The notes under the pieces were generated by a model. The model saw only the letters and a program-made list of their open reading frames with translations, had not been told where the DNA came from and did no database searches. The position numbers and the translations under genes are program-made. DNA of 64,000 nt from JAQBXX01 sp947085325 (lineage in GTDB: Bacteria; Pseudomonadota; Gammaproteobacteria; SURF-13), in contig CAMTVY010000006.1 of assembly GCA_947085325.1 (NCBI GenBank), positions 1 through 64,000 on the forward strand. Direction: 5' to 3'. Below, piece after piece: positions 33,188-42,298 of this stretch (position 1 is the stretch's first letter; every line of letters begins with the position of its first letter).

Positions 33188-34590
33188 GCATAGCCCTCGT
33201 TGGTGTAGACGCTGGGGATGAAGTTTTCAAACCGCGTGTACTGACCGAGGAAGGTCAGCCGCAGGCCGCCGATGGGCCCGTTACGCTGCTTGACGATGTT
33301 GATCTCGGCCGTGCCCTTGTCCGGGCTGGCTTCGTTGTAGACCTCATCGCGGTAAATCATCATGATGAGGTCGGCGTCCTGCTCGATACCGCCGGACTCA
33401 CGCAGGTCGGACATCACCGGTCGCTTGTCGGTACGGCTCTCCAGGTTACGATTGAGCTGTGACAGGGCGATCACAGGCACATTAAGTTCCTTCGCCAACG
33501 CCTTGAGTGACCTTGATATTTCTGATATTTCATTGGCCCGCGTCTCCTTCGTGCCGGGCACCTGCATCAATTGCAGATAGTCGACCACGATCAGGCCCAG
33601 CCCGCGCTCGCGCTTGAGCCGCCGCGCCCGCGCCCGCAGATCCATCGGGGTCAGCGACGGGGTGTCATCGATGTACAGCGGCGCCTCGCCCAGAATGCCG
33701 ACGGTGGAACTGAGCCGGGGCCAGTCATCGTCTTCGAGCTTGCCGGTGCGTACCTTGTTATGGTCGAGGCGGCTCAGGGATGACAGCATGCGCAAGGCCA
33801 GCTGTTCGGCCGACATTTCCATACTGAAAATCACCGAGGGCACTGCGTATTTGATCGCCGCGTGCTCGGCGATATTCATGGCAAAGCTGGTCTTGCCCAT
33901 GGACGGGCGGCCCGCAACGATGATGAGATCGGACGGTTGCAGCCCTGCCGTCATTTTGTCGAGTTCATTGAAGCCGCTCGAGATACCGATGATGGGATTG
34001 TCCTGCTGCGCCAGCATGTCAATCCGGTCCATCACCAGACCCATCAGCTCCTTCATGGGCACGAAGTTACGGCGCCCGCGCGTGCTCTGCTCGGCAATCT
34101 GGAACACGCGCTGCTCGGCATCGTCGAGCAGCTGCATAACACTGCGCCCGTCCAGGCTGAAGGCGCTGGTGCCTATCTCATTGGCAACGCGGATCAATTG
34201 ACGCTGCACCGAGCGCTCGCGCACGATATCGGCGTAGGCCCGGATGTTGGCGGCGCTGGGTGTGTTCTTGGCAAGCTGGGCGAGGTAAGCCAGACCGCCC
34301 ACATTATCGAGCTCGTTGATGCCGCCCAGCGATTCGGACAGTGTAACGACATCGAAGGGCTGGCTGCGTGACGCCAGATCGTGCAGGGTGCGGAATATCA
34401 GACGGTGTGCGTTGCGGTAGAAATCCTCTTCCACGATGCGGTCGACAATCAGATCCCATGCGCTGTTATCGAGCATGAGGCCGCCGAGTACCGCCTGCTC
34501 GGCCTCAATGGAGTGTGGTGGAACCCTGAGGGCGGCAGTCTCCGGATCCGGCACATTCCCTGTCGCAAATGGATAGGCTAGCTCATGCAT
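33184..34590 (-). CDS. dnaB: Replicative DNA helicase DnaB
   Basis: Hexameric 5'-3' helicase at the replication fork. Seen: N-terminal PPHSIEAEQAVLGGLMLDN, Walker A GRPSMGKTSFAMN, IVVDYLQLMQ (Walker B) and ALSQLNRNLESR with KRPVMSDLRESGGIEQDAD split over motifs 3-4. No intein. I chose ATG 34590 (468 residues, GAGTGG ~11 nt upstream). A farther in-frame ATG at 34629 falls within the hairpin after rplI and has no ribosome-binding sequence. Confidence 0.96.
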   Translation of the reverse strand: MHELAYPFATGNVPDPETAALRVPPHSIEAEQAVLGGLMLDNSAWDLIVDRIVEEDFYRNAHRLIFRTLHDLASRSQPFDVVTLSESLGGINELDNVGGLAYLAQLAKNTPSAANIRAYADIVRERSVQRQLIRVANEIGTSAFSLDGRSVMQLLDDAEQRVFQIAEQSTRGRRNFVPMKELMGLVMDRIDMLAQQDNPIIGISSGFNELDKMTAGLQPSDLIIVAGRPSMGKTSFAMNIAEHAAIKYAVPSVIFSMEMSAEQLALRMLSSLSRLDHNKVRTGKLEDDDWPRLSSTVGILGEAPLYIDDTPSLTPMDLRARARRLKRERGLGLIVVDYLQLMQVPGTKETRANEISEISRSLKALAKELNVPVIALSQLNRNLESRTDKRPVMSDLRESGGIEQDADLIMMIYRDEVYNEASPDKGTAEINIVKQRNGPIGGLRLTFLGQYTRFENFIPSVYTNEGYA

Positions 34591-34621
34591 GCGCTGACAC
34601 CACTCAAAAACACGGGAACCA

Positions 34622-34639
34622 GACGGCATCTCTGCCGTC
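34622..34639 (-). terminator. Small hairpin between rplI and dnaB
   Basis: GACGGC / GCCGTC, 6-bp perfect stem with 6-nt loop, 20 nt past the rplI stop. No T-run; may attenuate read-through from the ribosomal-protein operon into dnaB. Confidence 0.4.
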
Positions 34640-34658
34640 GCGGTCTACTGCGGAGTGT

Positions 34659-35111
34659 TCAGGCCTCCGCGACGATGGTGATTTTTACCGCAACGTTTAC
34701 ATCCGGGTGCAGGTGAATCTGCACCTCATGTTCACCTGCCTCACGCAACGCCCCGTTTGACAGGCGCACCTCGTGCTTTTCGACGACCACACCGGCCTCG
34801 GTCAGGGCCTCGGCGATGTCCGGAGTGCCTACTGAGCCGTAGAGCTTGCCCTCGTCTCCGCCTTTGCGGGCGAGGGAAATCCCACTCAAGGCAATCAGCG
34901 CCGTAGCGCGTGCCTGGGCCTGCGCGAGGGTCTCTGCCTCCGCCTTCTCAAGCTCGGCGCGGCGTGCCTCGAATTTTACGATATTCGTTTCCGTGGCAGG
35001 CGCTGCCTTGCCGCGCGGAATCAGATAGTTCCGGCCATAACCCGCCTTGACACGCACGCGGTCACCCAGCGCACCCAGATTATGTACCTTCTCCAGCAAA
35101 ATCACGTCCAT
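34659..35111 (-). CDS. rplI: 50S ribosomal protein L9
   Basis: 150 residues, normal length. Starts MDVILLEKVHNLGALGDRV with the L9 signature GYGRNYLIPRGKA, then the long connecting helix and a C-terminal rRNA-binding domain. Last ribosomal gene of rpsF-rpsR-DUF2232-rplI. Confidence 0.97.
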   Translation of the reverse strand: MDVILLEKVHNLGALGDRVRVKAGYGRNYLIPRGKAAPATETNIVKFEARRAELEKAEAETLAQAQARATALIALSGISLARKGGDEGKLYGSVGTPDIAEALTEAGVVVEKHEVRLSNGALREAGEHEVQIHLHPDVNVAVKITIVAEA

Positions 35112-35157
35112 GGATCACCTCTTGATATAGAAATCCGCTTACCGTCCGGGTATACCG

Positions 35158-36090
35158 TCACACCGGGGTGGGCCGGTCATTCGAGCCGTTACCCACTAAC
35201 CCGGCACTGTACAGCAGCCCGGCAAGCGCCAGCAACACAACCATCTGCGGAAGCATCAGCACCAGCAAACCATACAGGGCTGCCAGCCACGCCGTGTGGG
35301 CATTACGCTGGGCCACAATACGGTGCACAAAGGCCAGCCCCTGAACCATATACACCACAACCAGCACCGCCAGCACTTCCAGCAACCACTGGCGCAGCTC
35401 TCCCTGCGTCAGCATGGCCACTACCAGCAACAGCACCACCGGCAGCGCAAATACGCGCGCAAAGCGCAACGCATGAAACTCGCGCTGGAAACCGCCTGCA
35501 TTATACAACAGGCCCTGCCACCAGCGCGCCACGAACAGGCTCACACTAATGGACAACATCAGCGAAATCGCCAGCAGCGCAGTCATGGCCTGCGCCATCT
35601 CATCCAGCAGCCGCGCCATATGCGCCGGCTCAGGCAGCGCAGCAAACTGCTCCAGGGCAGGCTTCAGGCTGATCTCCAGGGCCGCGCGCCACGCCTCTGC
35701 CGGATTCCCCACCCAGAGATGCACACCGCTGACAAACAGCGCCCCCAGCAGGCCTACGCCGCCCAGCGCCCATGCCAGCGAGCCGGTGCGATTCAAGGCC
35801 AGCGCCGAGGCCCACACCGGCAGCCACAGCACCAGCGCAAACACCACGCCCAGCAAGGGGCTGCCCGATAACAGCATCCCCAGCAGGGCCAAGGCAACAC
35901 CAGCGCCCGCCATGATGACTACGCCCTGACGCGCGCCTATGCGCAGCGTCACCAGACCCACGCCGGCCGCGCTGACCCAGGCCAGTGGCCCTGTAAGCGG
36001 CGGCAACAGCAGCGCAAGCCCGGCACAGACCGCCACCACGCCACCGGCCTGCATAGGTCCGCGCATGATATATGCGGCCAACGCTTTCAT
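35158..36090 (-). CDS. DUF2232 integral membrane protein
   Basis: 310 residues with about eight hydrophobic helices and no soluble domain. DUF2232/YybS-like proteins often sit between rpsR and rplI in Chromatiales-like gammaproteobacteria, where enterobacteria have priB before rpsR instead. Resembles ECF-transporter-like S components in general topology, but there is no evidence of a substrate. Spaced 39 nt from rpsR and 46 nt from rplI, so likely co-transcribed. Confidence 0.85.
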   Translation of the reverse strand: MKALAAYIMRGPMQAGGVVAVCAGLALLLPPLTGPLAWVSAAGVGLVTLRIGARQGVVIMAGAGVALALLGMLLSGSPLLGVVFALVLWLPVWASALALNRTGSLAWALGGVGLLGALFVSGVHLWVGNPAEAWRAALEISLKPALEQFAALPEPAHMARLLDEMAQAMTALLAISLMLSISVSLFVARWWQGLLYNAGGFQREFHALRFARVFALPVVLLLVVAMLTQGELRQWLLEVLAVLVVVYMVQGLAFVHRIVAQRNAHTAWLAALYGLLVLMLPQMVVLLALAGLLYSAGLVGNGSNDRPTPV

Positions 36091-36129
36091 TGCAGGCTGG
36101 CGCCGGAATTCAACCGTCGCAGCGGCTGA

Positions 36130-36360
36130 TCAGGGGTGATGTGAGTCGCAATAGGGGATCAAGGCCAGCAAGCGGGCACGCTTGATGGCGGTGGAGAGCT
36201 GGCGCTGGTAGCGCGCCTTGGTACCGGTAATGCGACTCGGAACGATCTTGCCGTTCTCGCTCAGGTAATTCTTGAGCACGGCGAGATCCTTGTAGTCGAT
36301 TTCCTTGACATTCTCGGCGGTAAAACGGCAAAACTTCCTGCGGCGAAAAAAGCGTGACAT
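36130..36360 (-). CDS. rpsR: 30S ribosomal protein S18
   Basis: 76 residues, normal length. FRRRKFCRFTAENVKEIDYKD at the start (first 20 residues of the core) and GTKARYQRQLSTAIKRARLL are the S18 hallmarks. Begins 2 nt after the rpsF stop. It contains a cysteine in FCRF as in the zinc-independent form. Confidence 0.97.
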   Translation of the reverse strand: MSRFFRRRKFCRFTAENVKEIDYKDLAVLKNYLSENGKIVPSRITGTKARYQRQLSTAIKRARLLALIPYCDSHHP

Positions 36361-36362
36361 GG

Positions 36363-36860
36363 TTATATCCTCTCAGCAATGCTGGCCTGGGCAGCGGCGT
36401 CCGAGGGGGCGGCTGTCGCCTCTTCCTCGTCACTGGCGGGTTCATCTTCGATTGATTCGTCGCTGGCGGGCGCCCCTTCGGTTGCATCGTCGCTGCCGCC
36501 ACGACGCATGCTCTCATCCCGCTCATCCTTGGACTTGATCAGCGGTGAAGGCTCGGTCACCGCCTCATCGCGCACGATCACCAGATTGCGGATCACGGCA
36601 TCGTTAAAGCGGAACGCGCTAGTGAGTTCGTCCAGAACCTCCTGGCTGCACTCGATATTCATCAGCACGTAGTGTGCCTTGTGTATTTTGTGGATGGGGT
36701 ACGCCAGCTGACGCCGGCCCCAGTCTTCAAGGCGGTGAATTTTGCCGTCTTTGGCTTCGATGAGCGTGCGATAACGCTCGATCATGCCGGAAACCTGCTC
36801 GCTCTGGTCAGGGTGGACCAGAAACACGATCTCATAGTGTCTCACTTCGATGCTCCTCAT
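36363..36860 (-). CDS. rpsF: 30S ribosomal protein S6 with long acidic tail
   Basis: The first ~105 residues are normal S6 (RHYEIVFLVHPDQSEQV, LEDWGRRQLAYPIHKIHKAH, RFNDAVIRNLVIVRDEAVTE). The remaining ~55 residues are a low-complexity Glu/Asp/Ala/Ser tail (SDDATEGAPASDESIEDEPA). E. coli S6 is modified by RimK-added glutamates on its tail; here acidic residues are genomically encoded and extensive. Total 165 versus ~131-135 in E. coli. Confidence 0.96.
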   Translation of the reverse strand: MRSIEVRHYEIVFLVHPDQSEQVSGMIERYRTLIEAKDGKIHRLEDWGRRQLAYPIHKIHKAHYVLMNIECSQEVLDELTSAFRFNDAVIRNLVIVRDEAVTEPSPLIKSKDERDESMRRGGSDDATEGAPASDESIEDEPASDEEEATAAPSDAAAQASIAERI

Positions 36861-36921
36861 GGCTCAGTAGCCTCCCGCATATAAACGGTGAGGCAAGGAG
36901 TGTGGTTGGGTAAAGCCGAGC

Positions 36922-36951
36922 ATTTTAAGGGGGAAACAGGTCACTTTGCAA
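36922..36951 (-). promoter_or_regulatory. Sigma-70-type promoter of the rpsF operon
   Basis: Minus strand: -35 TTGCAA (36946-36951), 18-bp spacer, -10 TAAAAT (36922-36927), about 60 nt before the rpsF start. A strong but not consensus promoter, fitting a ribosomal operon. Confidence 0.55.
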
Positions 36952-36981
36952 TCAAAAGCCCTTTAAATGGCCCGACAAGCT

Positions 36982-37012
36982 GCCCTGCTTGCCTGCCCCA
37001 CCGCGGCAGGGC
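36982..37012 (-). terminator. Hairpin after yqhA
   Basis: GCCCTGC (36982-36988) pairs with GCAGGGC (37006-37012), directly after the yqhA stop and before the rpsF promoter. GC-rich stem, no T-run. Confidence 0.5.
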
Positions 37013-37013
37013 G

Positions 37014-37538
37014 CTATTTCGCGTGTACCGGCTTGCTGATCAGGCGGTCGGTATAGGCCAACGCAATGGCGGAAATCAGGAAGGTGACATGGATCACCAC
37101 CTGCCACAGGATCGTGCGGTCGGTTATCTGCTCGGCATTGATAAAGGTCTTGAGCAGATGAATCGAGGATATACCAATGAGTGCCATCGCCACCTTCACC
37201 TTGATGGAGCCGGCGCTGACGTGTTCCAGCCAGTCTGGCCGGTCGGGGTGCAGCTGCAAGTCCAGCCGTGAAACAAATATCTCGTAACCGCCGATGATCA
37301 CCATGATCAGCAGGTTGGCAATCATCACCACGTCGATCAGCCCCAGCACCATGAGCATGATCATGTTTTCCGTCAGCTCCGGAACGGAAGTGATCAAGTG
37401 AAACAGCTCCACCATGAAGCGGTAGACATATACAGCTTGCGCCACAATCAAGCCGACATACAGCGGCGCCTGCAACCAGCGGCTGGAAAATATGAATTTA
37501 CCCAGAAGATCAGTACCCTTGTTCACGGCTATCGTCAT
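37014..37538 (-). CDS. yqhA: YqhA/UPF0114 family inner membrane protein
   Basis: About 175 residues with four hydrophobic helices. Seen: FIFSSRWLQAPLYVGLIVA at the N-terminus, the DVVMIANLLIMVIIGGYEIF segment and KVKVAMALIGISSIHLLKTF, which match the family. Start is uncertain: ATG 37538, ATG 37553 and GTG 37526 are all possible; AAAGG sits directly before 37538. Function unknown. Divergent from the antiporter gene. Confidence 0.88.
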   Translation of the reverse strand: MTIAVNKGTDLLGKFIFSSRWLQAPLYVGLIVAQAVYVYRFMVELFHLITSVPELTENMIMLMVLGLIDVVMIANLLIMVIIGGYEIFVSRLDLQLHPDRPDWLEHVSAGSIKVKVAMALIGISSIHLLKTFINAEQITDRTILWQVVIHVTFLISAIALAYTDRLISKPVHAK

Positions 37539-37634
37539 CCTTTGAATAAGCATTAAAAAACGCGTGTATACTAACACACGCAAAACATCAATAACCGCCC
37601 CATCGAACACACCCCCAGCACAGGCACACCACCC

Positions 37635-38666
37635 ATGATCTTTATCACCCTGATTCTCATGTTGCTGCTGATTCTGGTAGCAGCGGAAGTCTTTTGTAAC
37701 GCGCTGGAGCACCTGGGCGAGCGGCTCAAGATATCCGAAGGGGTGGTGGGCTCGCTGTTCGCCGCTGTGGGCACCGCCCTGCCGGAAACCATGGTGCCGA
37801 TACTCGCCATTTTCGCGGGCACGGACAACATGGAGCTCAACCACGAAATAGGCGTTGGCGCCATCCTCGGCGCGCCGCTCATGCTCTCCACCCTCACCCT
37901 GTTCCTGCTGCTGGTGGCCACCGTGAAAACCCGCGGGATAACCGGCCACTTCGCACCGGAAAAAACCGGTCTCACACGCGACCTCAACTTCTTCCTGGGC
38001 GCCTTTTCACTCGCCGCCATCGCCTTGTTCATTCCGCGCGAGTTCGACATCGTCCGCATCATCATTGGTTTCGGCTTGGTATTGGTCTACTTTGTTTACA
38101 TCCTGCTCACCCTGCGTGCATCAACCAAGCTGGTGCAGGACGGCCACGCCACAGCAGCCCATGGCGTCATGCTGCTGTGCCGCATGGGCCTGCCGCTCAA
38201 CTATCCGGTGATTTTGCTCCAGTTGGGTCTGGGCCTGACACTGCTGGTGCTGGGTGCCAAAGGCTTCATACATGGTATCGAAGAAGTCGCGCCGCTGATC
38301 GGCATCTCGGCACTGTTGCTGTCGCTGCTGATTATCCCAGTCGCTACCGAGCTGCCGGAAAAGGTCAACAGCATACTGTGGATACGCAAACGCAAAGACA
38401 CCCTCGCCTTTGGCAACATCACCGGTGCCATGGTGTTTCAGGGCACCCTGCTGCCCGCCATCGGCATCATGCTTACCCCGTGGGGGCCGCGCCTCGATGT
38501 CGTGCTCGGCGTCTTCGTGACACTGGCGGCCGCCCTCTGGATACGCCTCATGCTCCAGCGCGGCCAGTTACGCATCTGGCACGTGGCTGTGAATGGCATT
38601 TTATACGTGAGCTATATTGCCGTGGTGCTGAGCATTGATCCCTCCGGCGCCATGGCCGCAGGCTAG
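37635..38666 (+). CDS. CaCA-family sodium/calcium exchanger-like protein (YrbG type)
   Basis: 343 residues with about 10-11 hydrophobic helices. Both alpha-repeats of the CaCA superfamily are clear: SLFAAVGTALPETMVPIL near residue 40 and LIIPVATELPEKVNSILW near residue 235, including the acidic Glu in (A/E)LPE. Inner-membrane exchange of Ca2+ against Na+ or H+. The 96-bp divergent gap with yqhA contains an imperfect repeat GCGTGT/ACACGC (37562-37581) overlapping a TATACT. No Shine-Dalgarno sequence before the ATG, so the start may be later. Confidence 0.88.
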   Translation: MIFITLILMLLLILVAAEVFCNALEHLGERLKISEGVVGSLFAAVGTALPETMVPILAIFAGTDNMELNHEIGVGAILGAPLMLSTLTLFLLLVATVKTRGITGHFAPEKTGLTRDLNFFLGAFSLAAIALFIPREFDIVRIIIGFGLVLVYFVYILLTLRASTKLVQDGHATAAHGVMLLCRMGLPLNYPVILLQLGLGLTLLVLGAKGFIHGIEEVAPLIGISALLLSLLIIPVATELPEKVNSILWIRKRKDTLAFGNITGAMVFQGTLLPAIGIMLTPWGPRLDVVLGVFVTLAAALWIRLMLQRGQLRIWHVAVNGILYVSYIAVVLSIDPSGAMAAG

Positions 38667-38731
38667 CGCTGCAAAACGTAAGAAAACTATTGTTTGATGG
38701 CGGTTTTCACAGAAATATTACATCAATCTGT

Positions 38732-39484
38732 CTAGCGCGTTGCACGCTGGCGTACGGCTTCATACACGCAGATGCCGGTAGCTACTGATACGTTGAGACT
38801 TTCTACGCCCCCGTGCATCGGGATACGGATGAGCACATCACAGTGTTCGCGCGTGAGGCGGCGCAGGCCCTTGCCTTCACCCCCCATCACCAGCGCCAGC
38901 GGACCTTTCAGGTCAGCGTCGTAGATGCTGGTGTCAGCCGTGCCGTCGGCGCCGATCAACCACACCCCGGCATCACGCAGCATGCGCAGGGTGCGGGCGA
39001 GATTGGTGACCTGAATAAACGGCACAGACTCGGCCGCCCCGCTCGCCACCTTGCGCACAACGGGCGTGAGACTGACGCTTTTGTCGCGCGGGGCGATCAC
39101 GGCATGGATGCCGGCGGCATCGGCACTGCGCAGGCAGGCGCCCAGATTGTGCGGGTCTTGCACGCCGTCCAGCACCAGCAAAAATGGCGGTACATCAAGC
39201 GTAGTGAGCAGCGTGTCGAGATCGTCTTCGGTGTATGCGCGTACCTGCCCGCATTGCGCCACCACGCCTTGATGGGGTGCGCCCGCAGCCATTGCGTCCA
39301 ACTGCTGGCGCGTGGCGCTATGCACGGTGACTTTCGCCTGCTGCGCCAGCGTCAATATCTCCTGCATGCGCGCATCACGACGTGAGTCGTCTATCCACAC
39401 GCCGGTCACCGCCGCAGCATTGCGGCGCAGTGCGGCCTGCACTGCATGCAGGCCGTGAATATGGTCAGCGGGTATGCGGGCCAT
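38732..39484 (-). CDS. rlmB: 23S rRNA 2'-O-ribose methyltransferase RlmB
   Basis: SPOUT methyltransferase that modifies G2251 of 23S rRNA. Seen: N-terminal substrate-binding domain (IHGLHAVQAALRRN), then the knotted core with VLDGVQDPHNLGACLRSAD, LVMGGEGKGLRRLTREHCD and ESLNVSVATGICVYEA. 250 residues is typical. It is in the usual order downstream of rnr, but with a lipoprotein gene between them. Confidence 0.96.
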   Translation of the reverse strand: MARIPADHIHGLHAVQAALRRNAAAVTGVWIDDSRRDARMQEILTLAQQAKVTVHSATRQQLDAMAAGAPHQGVVAQCGQVRAYTEDDLDTLLTTLDVPPFLLVLDGVQDPHNLGACLRSADAAGIHAVIAPRDKSVSLTPVVRKVASGAAESVPFIQVTNLARTLRMLRDAGVWLIGADGTADTSIYDADLKGPLALVMGGEGKGLRRLTREHCDVLIRIPMHGGVESLNVSVATGICVYEAVRQRATR

Positions 39485-39503
39485 GGGTGTGGATAATAAA
39501 CGC

Positions 39504-39953
39504 CTAAGGGGTGGAAATATCTTTCAGCAATGGCTTGCACATCTGGTTGGGCGTGAGCTCAACATCGAGCCTATAGGTATGGCCCGCCTCCACCTCTACC
39601 GTTAGTGACGCCCAAAACTGCAGCACAACAGGGTCGCGCCTACCTGTCCTCAGCGAGCCGAAGCCCCTGTCAAATAGTGACGGTTCGACACTGAAACTGC
39701 ACTGCACGTCCACGGTGTGCTTGCCAGGCAATATATCTATGCGCAAGATCATGCCGCTGACTTTGGCACCATCCACACCACCAAAGCGCGCACCACGGTC
39801 AGTAATATCGTGGATCATCGGATTGGCTTCGATAACAGCGATCTGTTCGTGCGCCAGATCCGGGCCGGCGTAGAGTTTCGCAGTCGAGGCGCACCCTGTA
39901 CCAAGCACAGCCAGCGCGACAGCGATAATCAGCAGCCGTTTTGAATGAATCAT
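39504..39953 (-). CDS. Predicted lipoprotein, unknown function
   Basis: 149 residues with a lipoprotein signal (LLIIAVALAVLGTGCAS, cysteine ~residue 21). The mature part has hydrophobic strands (VSGMILRIDILPGKHTVDVQ; VVLQFWASLTVEVEAGHTY) resembling the beta-rich PEGA-like/DUF2846-type folds that read as LPGKHTV...AGHTYRL. That pattern is seen in envelope proteins with a P-G-x-H-x-V motif. Lies between rnr and rlmB on the same strand. ATG 39953 chosen to give a proper signal peptide. Confidence 0.7.
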   Translation of the reverse strand: MIHSKRLLIIAVALAVLGTGCASTAKLYAGPDLAHEQIAVIEANPMIHDITDRGARFGGVDGAKVSGMILRIDILPGKHTVDVQCSFSVEPSLFDRGFGSLRTGRRDPVVLQFWASLTVEVEAGHTYRLDVELTPNQMCKPLLKDISTP

Positions 39954-40021
39954 GAGGGTACACTCTAGACCATGACACCATATAGTTTGCAACAGTATAT
40001 TGGCCGCAATGATGCAGGTGC

Positions 40022-42298
40022 CTAACGTTTAGAGCGCCTGCGCTTGGAGCGCGACTTGGGCTTTTTCTCCACAGCCGGCAGCGCCGGCTTCCTGCCTTTG
40101 GCTTTAACGGAGGTCGTTCCCGCCAACTCGAAATCGATTTTGCGGTCGTCCATGTTCACGCGCATCACCTTGACGCGCAACTTGTCGGCGAGGCGGTACA
40201 CGGTGTTGGTACGCTCACCCAGCAGGCGGTGCTTGCCGGCGTCGAAGTGGTAATAGTCGTTACTGAGCGCGGTGACGTGCACCAGGCCCTCGACATAGAT
40301 ATCCTTGAGCTCGAGAAACAAGCCAAAGCTCGTCACTCCGGTGATGACACCTTCGAACTCCTCGCCGATTTTATCCATCATGTATTCACACTTGAGCCAG
40401 GCAACAGCATCGCGCGTGGCATCATCCGCCCGTCGCTCTGTCATCGAGCAATGTTCACCGAGCGATTGCATGGCGTCATGTGTGTAATCAAATTTCGCAA
40501 CAGCTTTGCGTGAAAGACAGTGGCGAATGGCGCGGTGCACCAGCAGGTCGGGATAACGGCGGATAGGCGAGGTGAAGTGCGTATAGCCCTCCAGTGCAAG
40601 GCCGAAATGGCCGGTATTGTCGGGCGTGTATACCGCCTGCGCGAGACTGCGCAGCAACACGGTCTGAATCAGATGCACGTCCTCGCGCTCCTGGATACTA
40701 GCCAGCAATTTGGCATAGTGCTTGGGCTCAGGCTTGTCGCCGCCGCCCAGACTGAGACCCAGCTCGGCGAGGAAGCCGCGCAGGTCGGTAAGCTTCTCGC
40801 TACCGGGACCATCGTGCACGCGGTACAGTGCGGGAATTTCGTGCTCCAGCAGAAATTCTGCGGCTGCAACGTTGGCCGCGATCATGCACTCTTCAATCAG
40901 TTTGTGCGCATCGTTACGCACCACCGGCACGATGCTTTCGATTTTACGCAGGGTGCCGAAGATGATACGCGTCTCGGTAGTTTCAAAATCCACCGCGCCG
41001 CGCTGATCGCGCGCGTGACGCAGCGCCTTGTAGAGCGCATACAGCTCATGCAGGTGCGGCAACACTGAGGCGTGTTTTTGCCCCAGCGCCGTGTCGCCTT
41101 CAACCACCATCGCCGCCACTTCCTCGTAGGTCAGGCGTGCGTGCGAGCGCATCACGCCCTCAAAAAACCGGTGCTGCTCCACCTTGCCCGCGCTATTCAC
41201 CTGCATTTCACACACCATGCACAGGCGGTCAGTGTTAGGATTAATCGAACACAATCCGTTTGACAGCACTTCCGGCAGCATGGGAATGACGCGCTGCGGG
41301 AAATACACCGAGGTGCCGCGCAGCCGCGCCTCGGCGTCGAGCGCCGTACCCGGCACCACATAACTCGATACGTCGGCAATGGCGACCAGCAGCCGCCAGC
41401 CCTTGCCCTGGCGTTCACAAAACACGGCATCGTCGAAATCGCGCGCATCGGCGCCATCGATCGTCACCAGTGACAGTGCGCGCAGGTCTTCGCGACCACG
41501 CTTGGCCTGCTCCGGCACTTCGGCGCCCAGTTGCGCGACCTCTGCCTCCACCTGTAGCGGCCATTCCAACGGCAGGTTGTGGGCACGGATGGCAACGTCA
41601 ATCTCCATGCCCGGCGCCATATGGTCGCCCAGAATTTCGACAATCTTGCCCACCGCCTGGGTGCGTTTGCTCGGTTGCGCGGTGATCTCGGCAATCACGA
41701 TCTGCCCATGCGCCGCACCGGCCTGCTGGTCAGCGGGGATGACGACATCATGGCGGATGCGCTTGTTGTCGGGCGACACGGTACCTATGCCATGTTCACA
41801 GTAAAAACGGCCTACGACGCGTGTGGTATTGCGCTCCAGCACCTCAACGATGGAGCCCTCGCGCCGACCACGGCGATCAATGCCTGACACGCGCGCCATG
41901 GCCCTGTCCCCGTGTAGCAGCACGCGCATCTCGCGCGCCGAGAGGAACAGGTCATCGCCGCCCTCATCCGGCACCAGAAACCCGAAACCATCCGGATGAC
42001 CGATGACACGGCCACGCACCAGATCCATCTTCTGCACCAGTCCGTAGTCGCCACGCCGGTTGCAGATCAACTGGCCGTCGCGCTCCATCGCCTTGAGGCG
42101 GCGGCGCAGGGCCTCAAGGTCTTGTTCGTTACTGATTTTCAGTTCGGCGGCGATTTGCACCTGGGTCAGCGGTACACCCTCTGCCGCAAGGCGCTCCATG
42201 ATGTATTCGCGGCTGGCGATGGGGTGGTCGTATTTGGACGCCTCACGCCCGGCATGCGGGTCATGCTTGTTCTGAGTAGTGGACTGTTTCTTCTTCAT
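40022..42298 (-). CDS. rnr: Ribonuclease R
   Basis: Processive 3'-5' exoribonuclease of 758 residues. Seen: N-terminal winged helix and cold-shock domains, the RNB catalytic motif TIDGADARDFDDAV with its metal-binding aspartates, HFTSPIRRYPDLLVHRAIR, an S1 domain (EFEGVITGVTSFGLFLEL) and a Lys/Arg-rich tail (KSRSKRRRSKR) that binds structured RNA and ribosomes. It begins 2 nt inside the promoter of the divergent tRNA-Leu gene. Confidence 0.96.
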   Translation of the reverse strand: MKKKQSTTQNKHDPHAGREASKYDHPIASREYIMERLAAEGVPLTQVQIAAELKISNEQDLEALRRRLKAMERDGQLICNRRGDYGLVQKMDLVRGRVIGHPDGFGFLVPDEGGDDLFLSAREMRVLLHGDRAMARVSGIDRRGRREGSIVEVLERNTTRVVGRFYCEHGIGTVSPDNKRIRHDVVIPADQQAGAAHGQIVIAEITAQPSKRTQAVGKIVEILGDHMAPGMEIDVAIRAHNLPLEWPLQVEAEVAQLGAEVPEQAKRGREDLRALSLVTIDGADARDFDDAVFCERQGKGWRLLVAIADVSSYVVPGTALDAEARLRGTSVYFPQRVIPMLPEVLSNGLCSINPNTDRLCMVCEMQVNSAGKVEQHRFFEGVMRSHARLTYEEVAAMVVEGDTALGQKHASVLPHLHELYALYKALRHARDQRGAVDFETTETRIIFGTLRKIESIVPVVRNDAHKLIEECMIAANVAAAEFLLEHEIPALYRVHDGPGSEKLTDLRGFLAELGLSLGGGDKPEPKHYAKLLASIQEREDVHLIQTVLLRSLAQAVYTPDNTGHFGLALEGYTHFTSPIRRYPDLLVHRAIRHCLSRKAVAKFDYTHDAMQSLGEHCSMTERRADDATRDAVAWLKCEYMMDKIGEEFEGVITGVTSFGLFLELKDIYVEGLVHVTALSNDYYHFDAGKHRLLGERTNTVYRLADKLRVKVMRVNMDDRKIDFELAGTTSVKAKGRKPALPAVEKKPKSRSKRRRSKR

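Noticed and set aside
37539..37949. N-terminal extension of yqhA into the antiporter gene
   Set aside because: The extra ~137 residues are opposite a conserved membrane protein and not YqhA-like.
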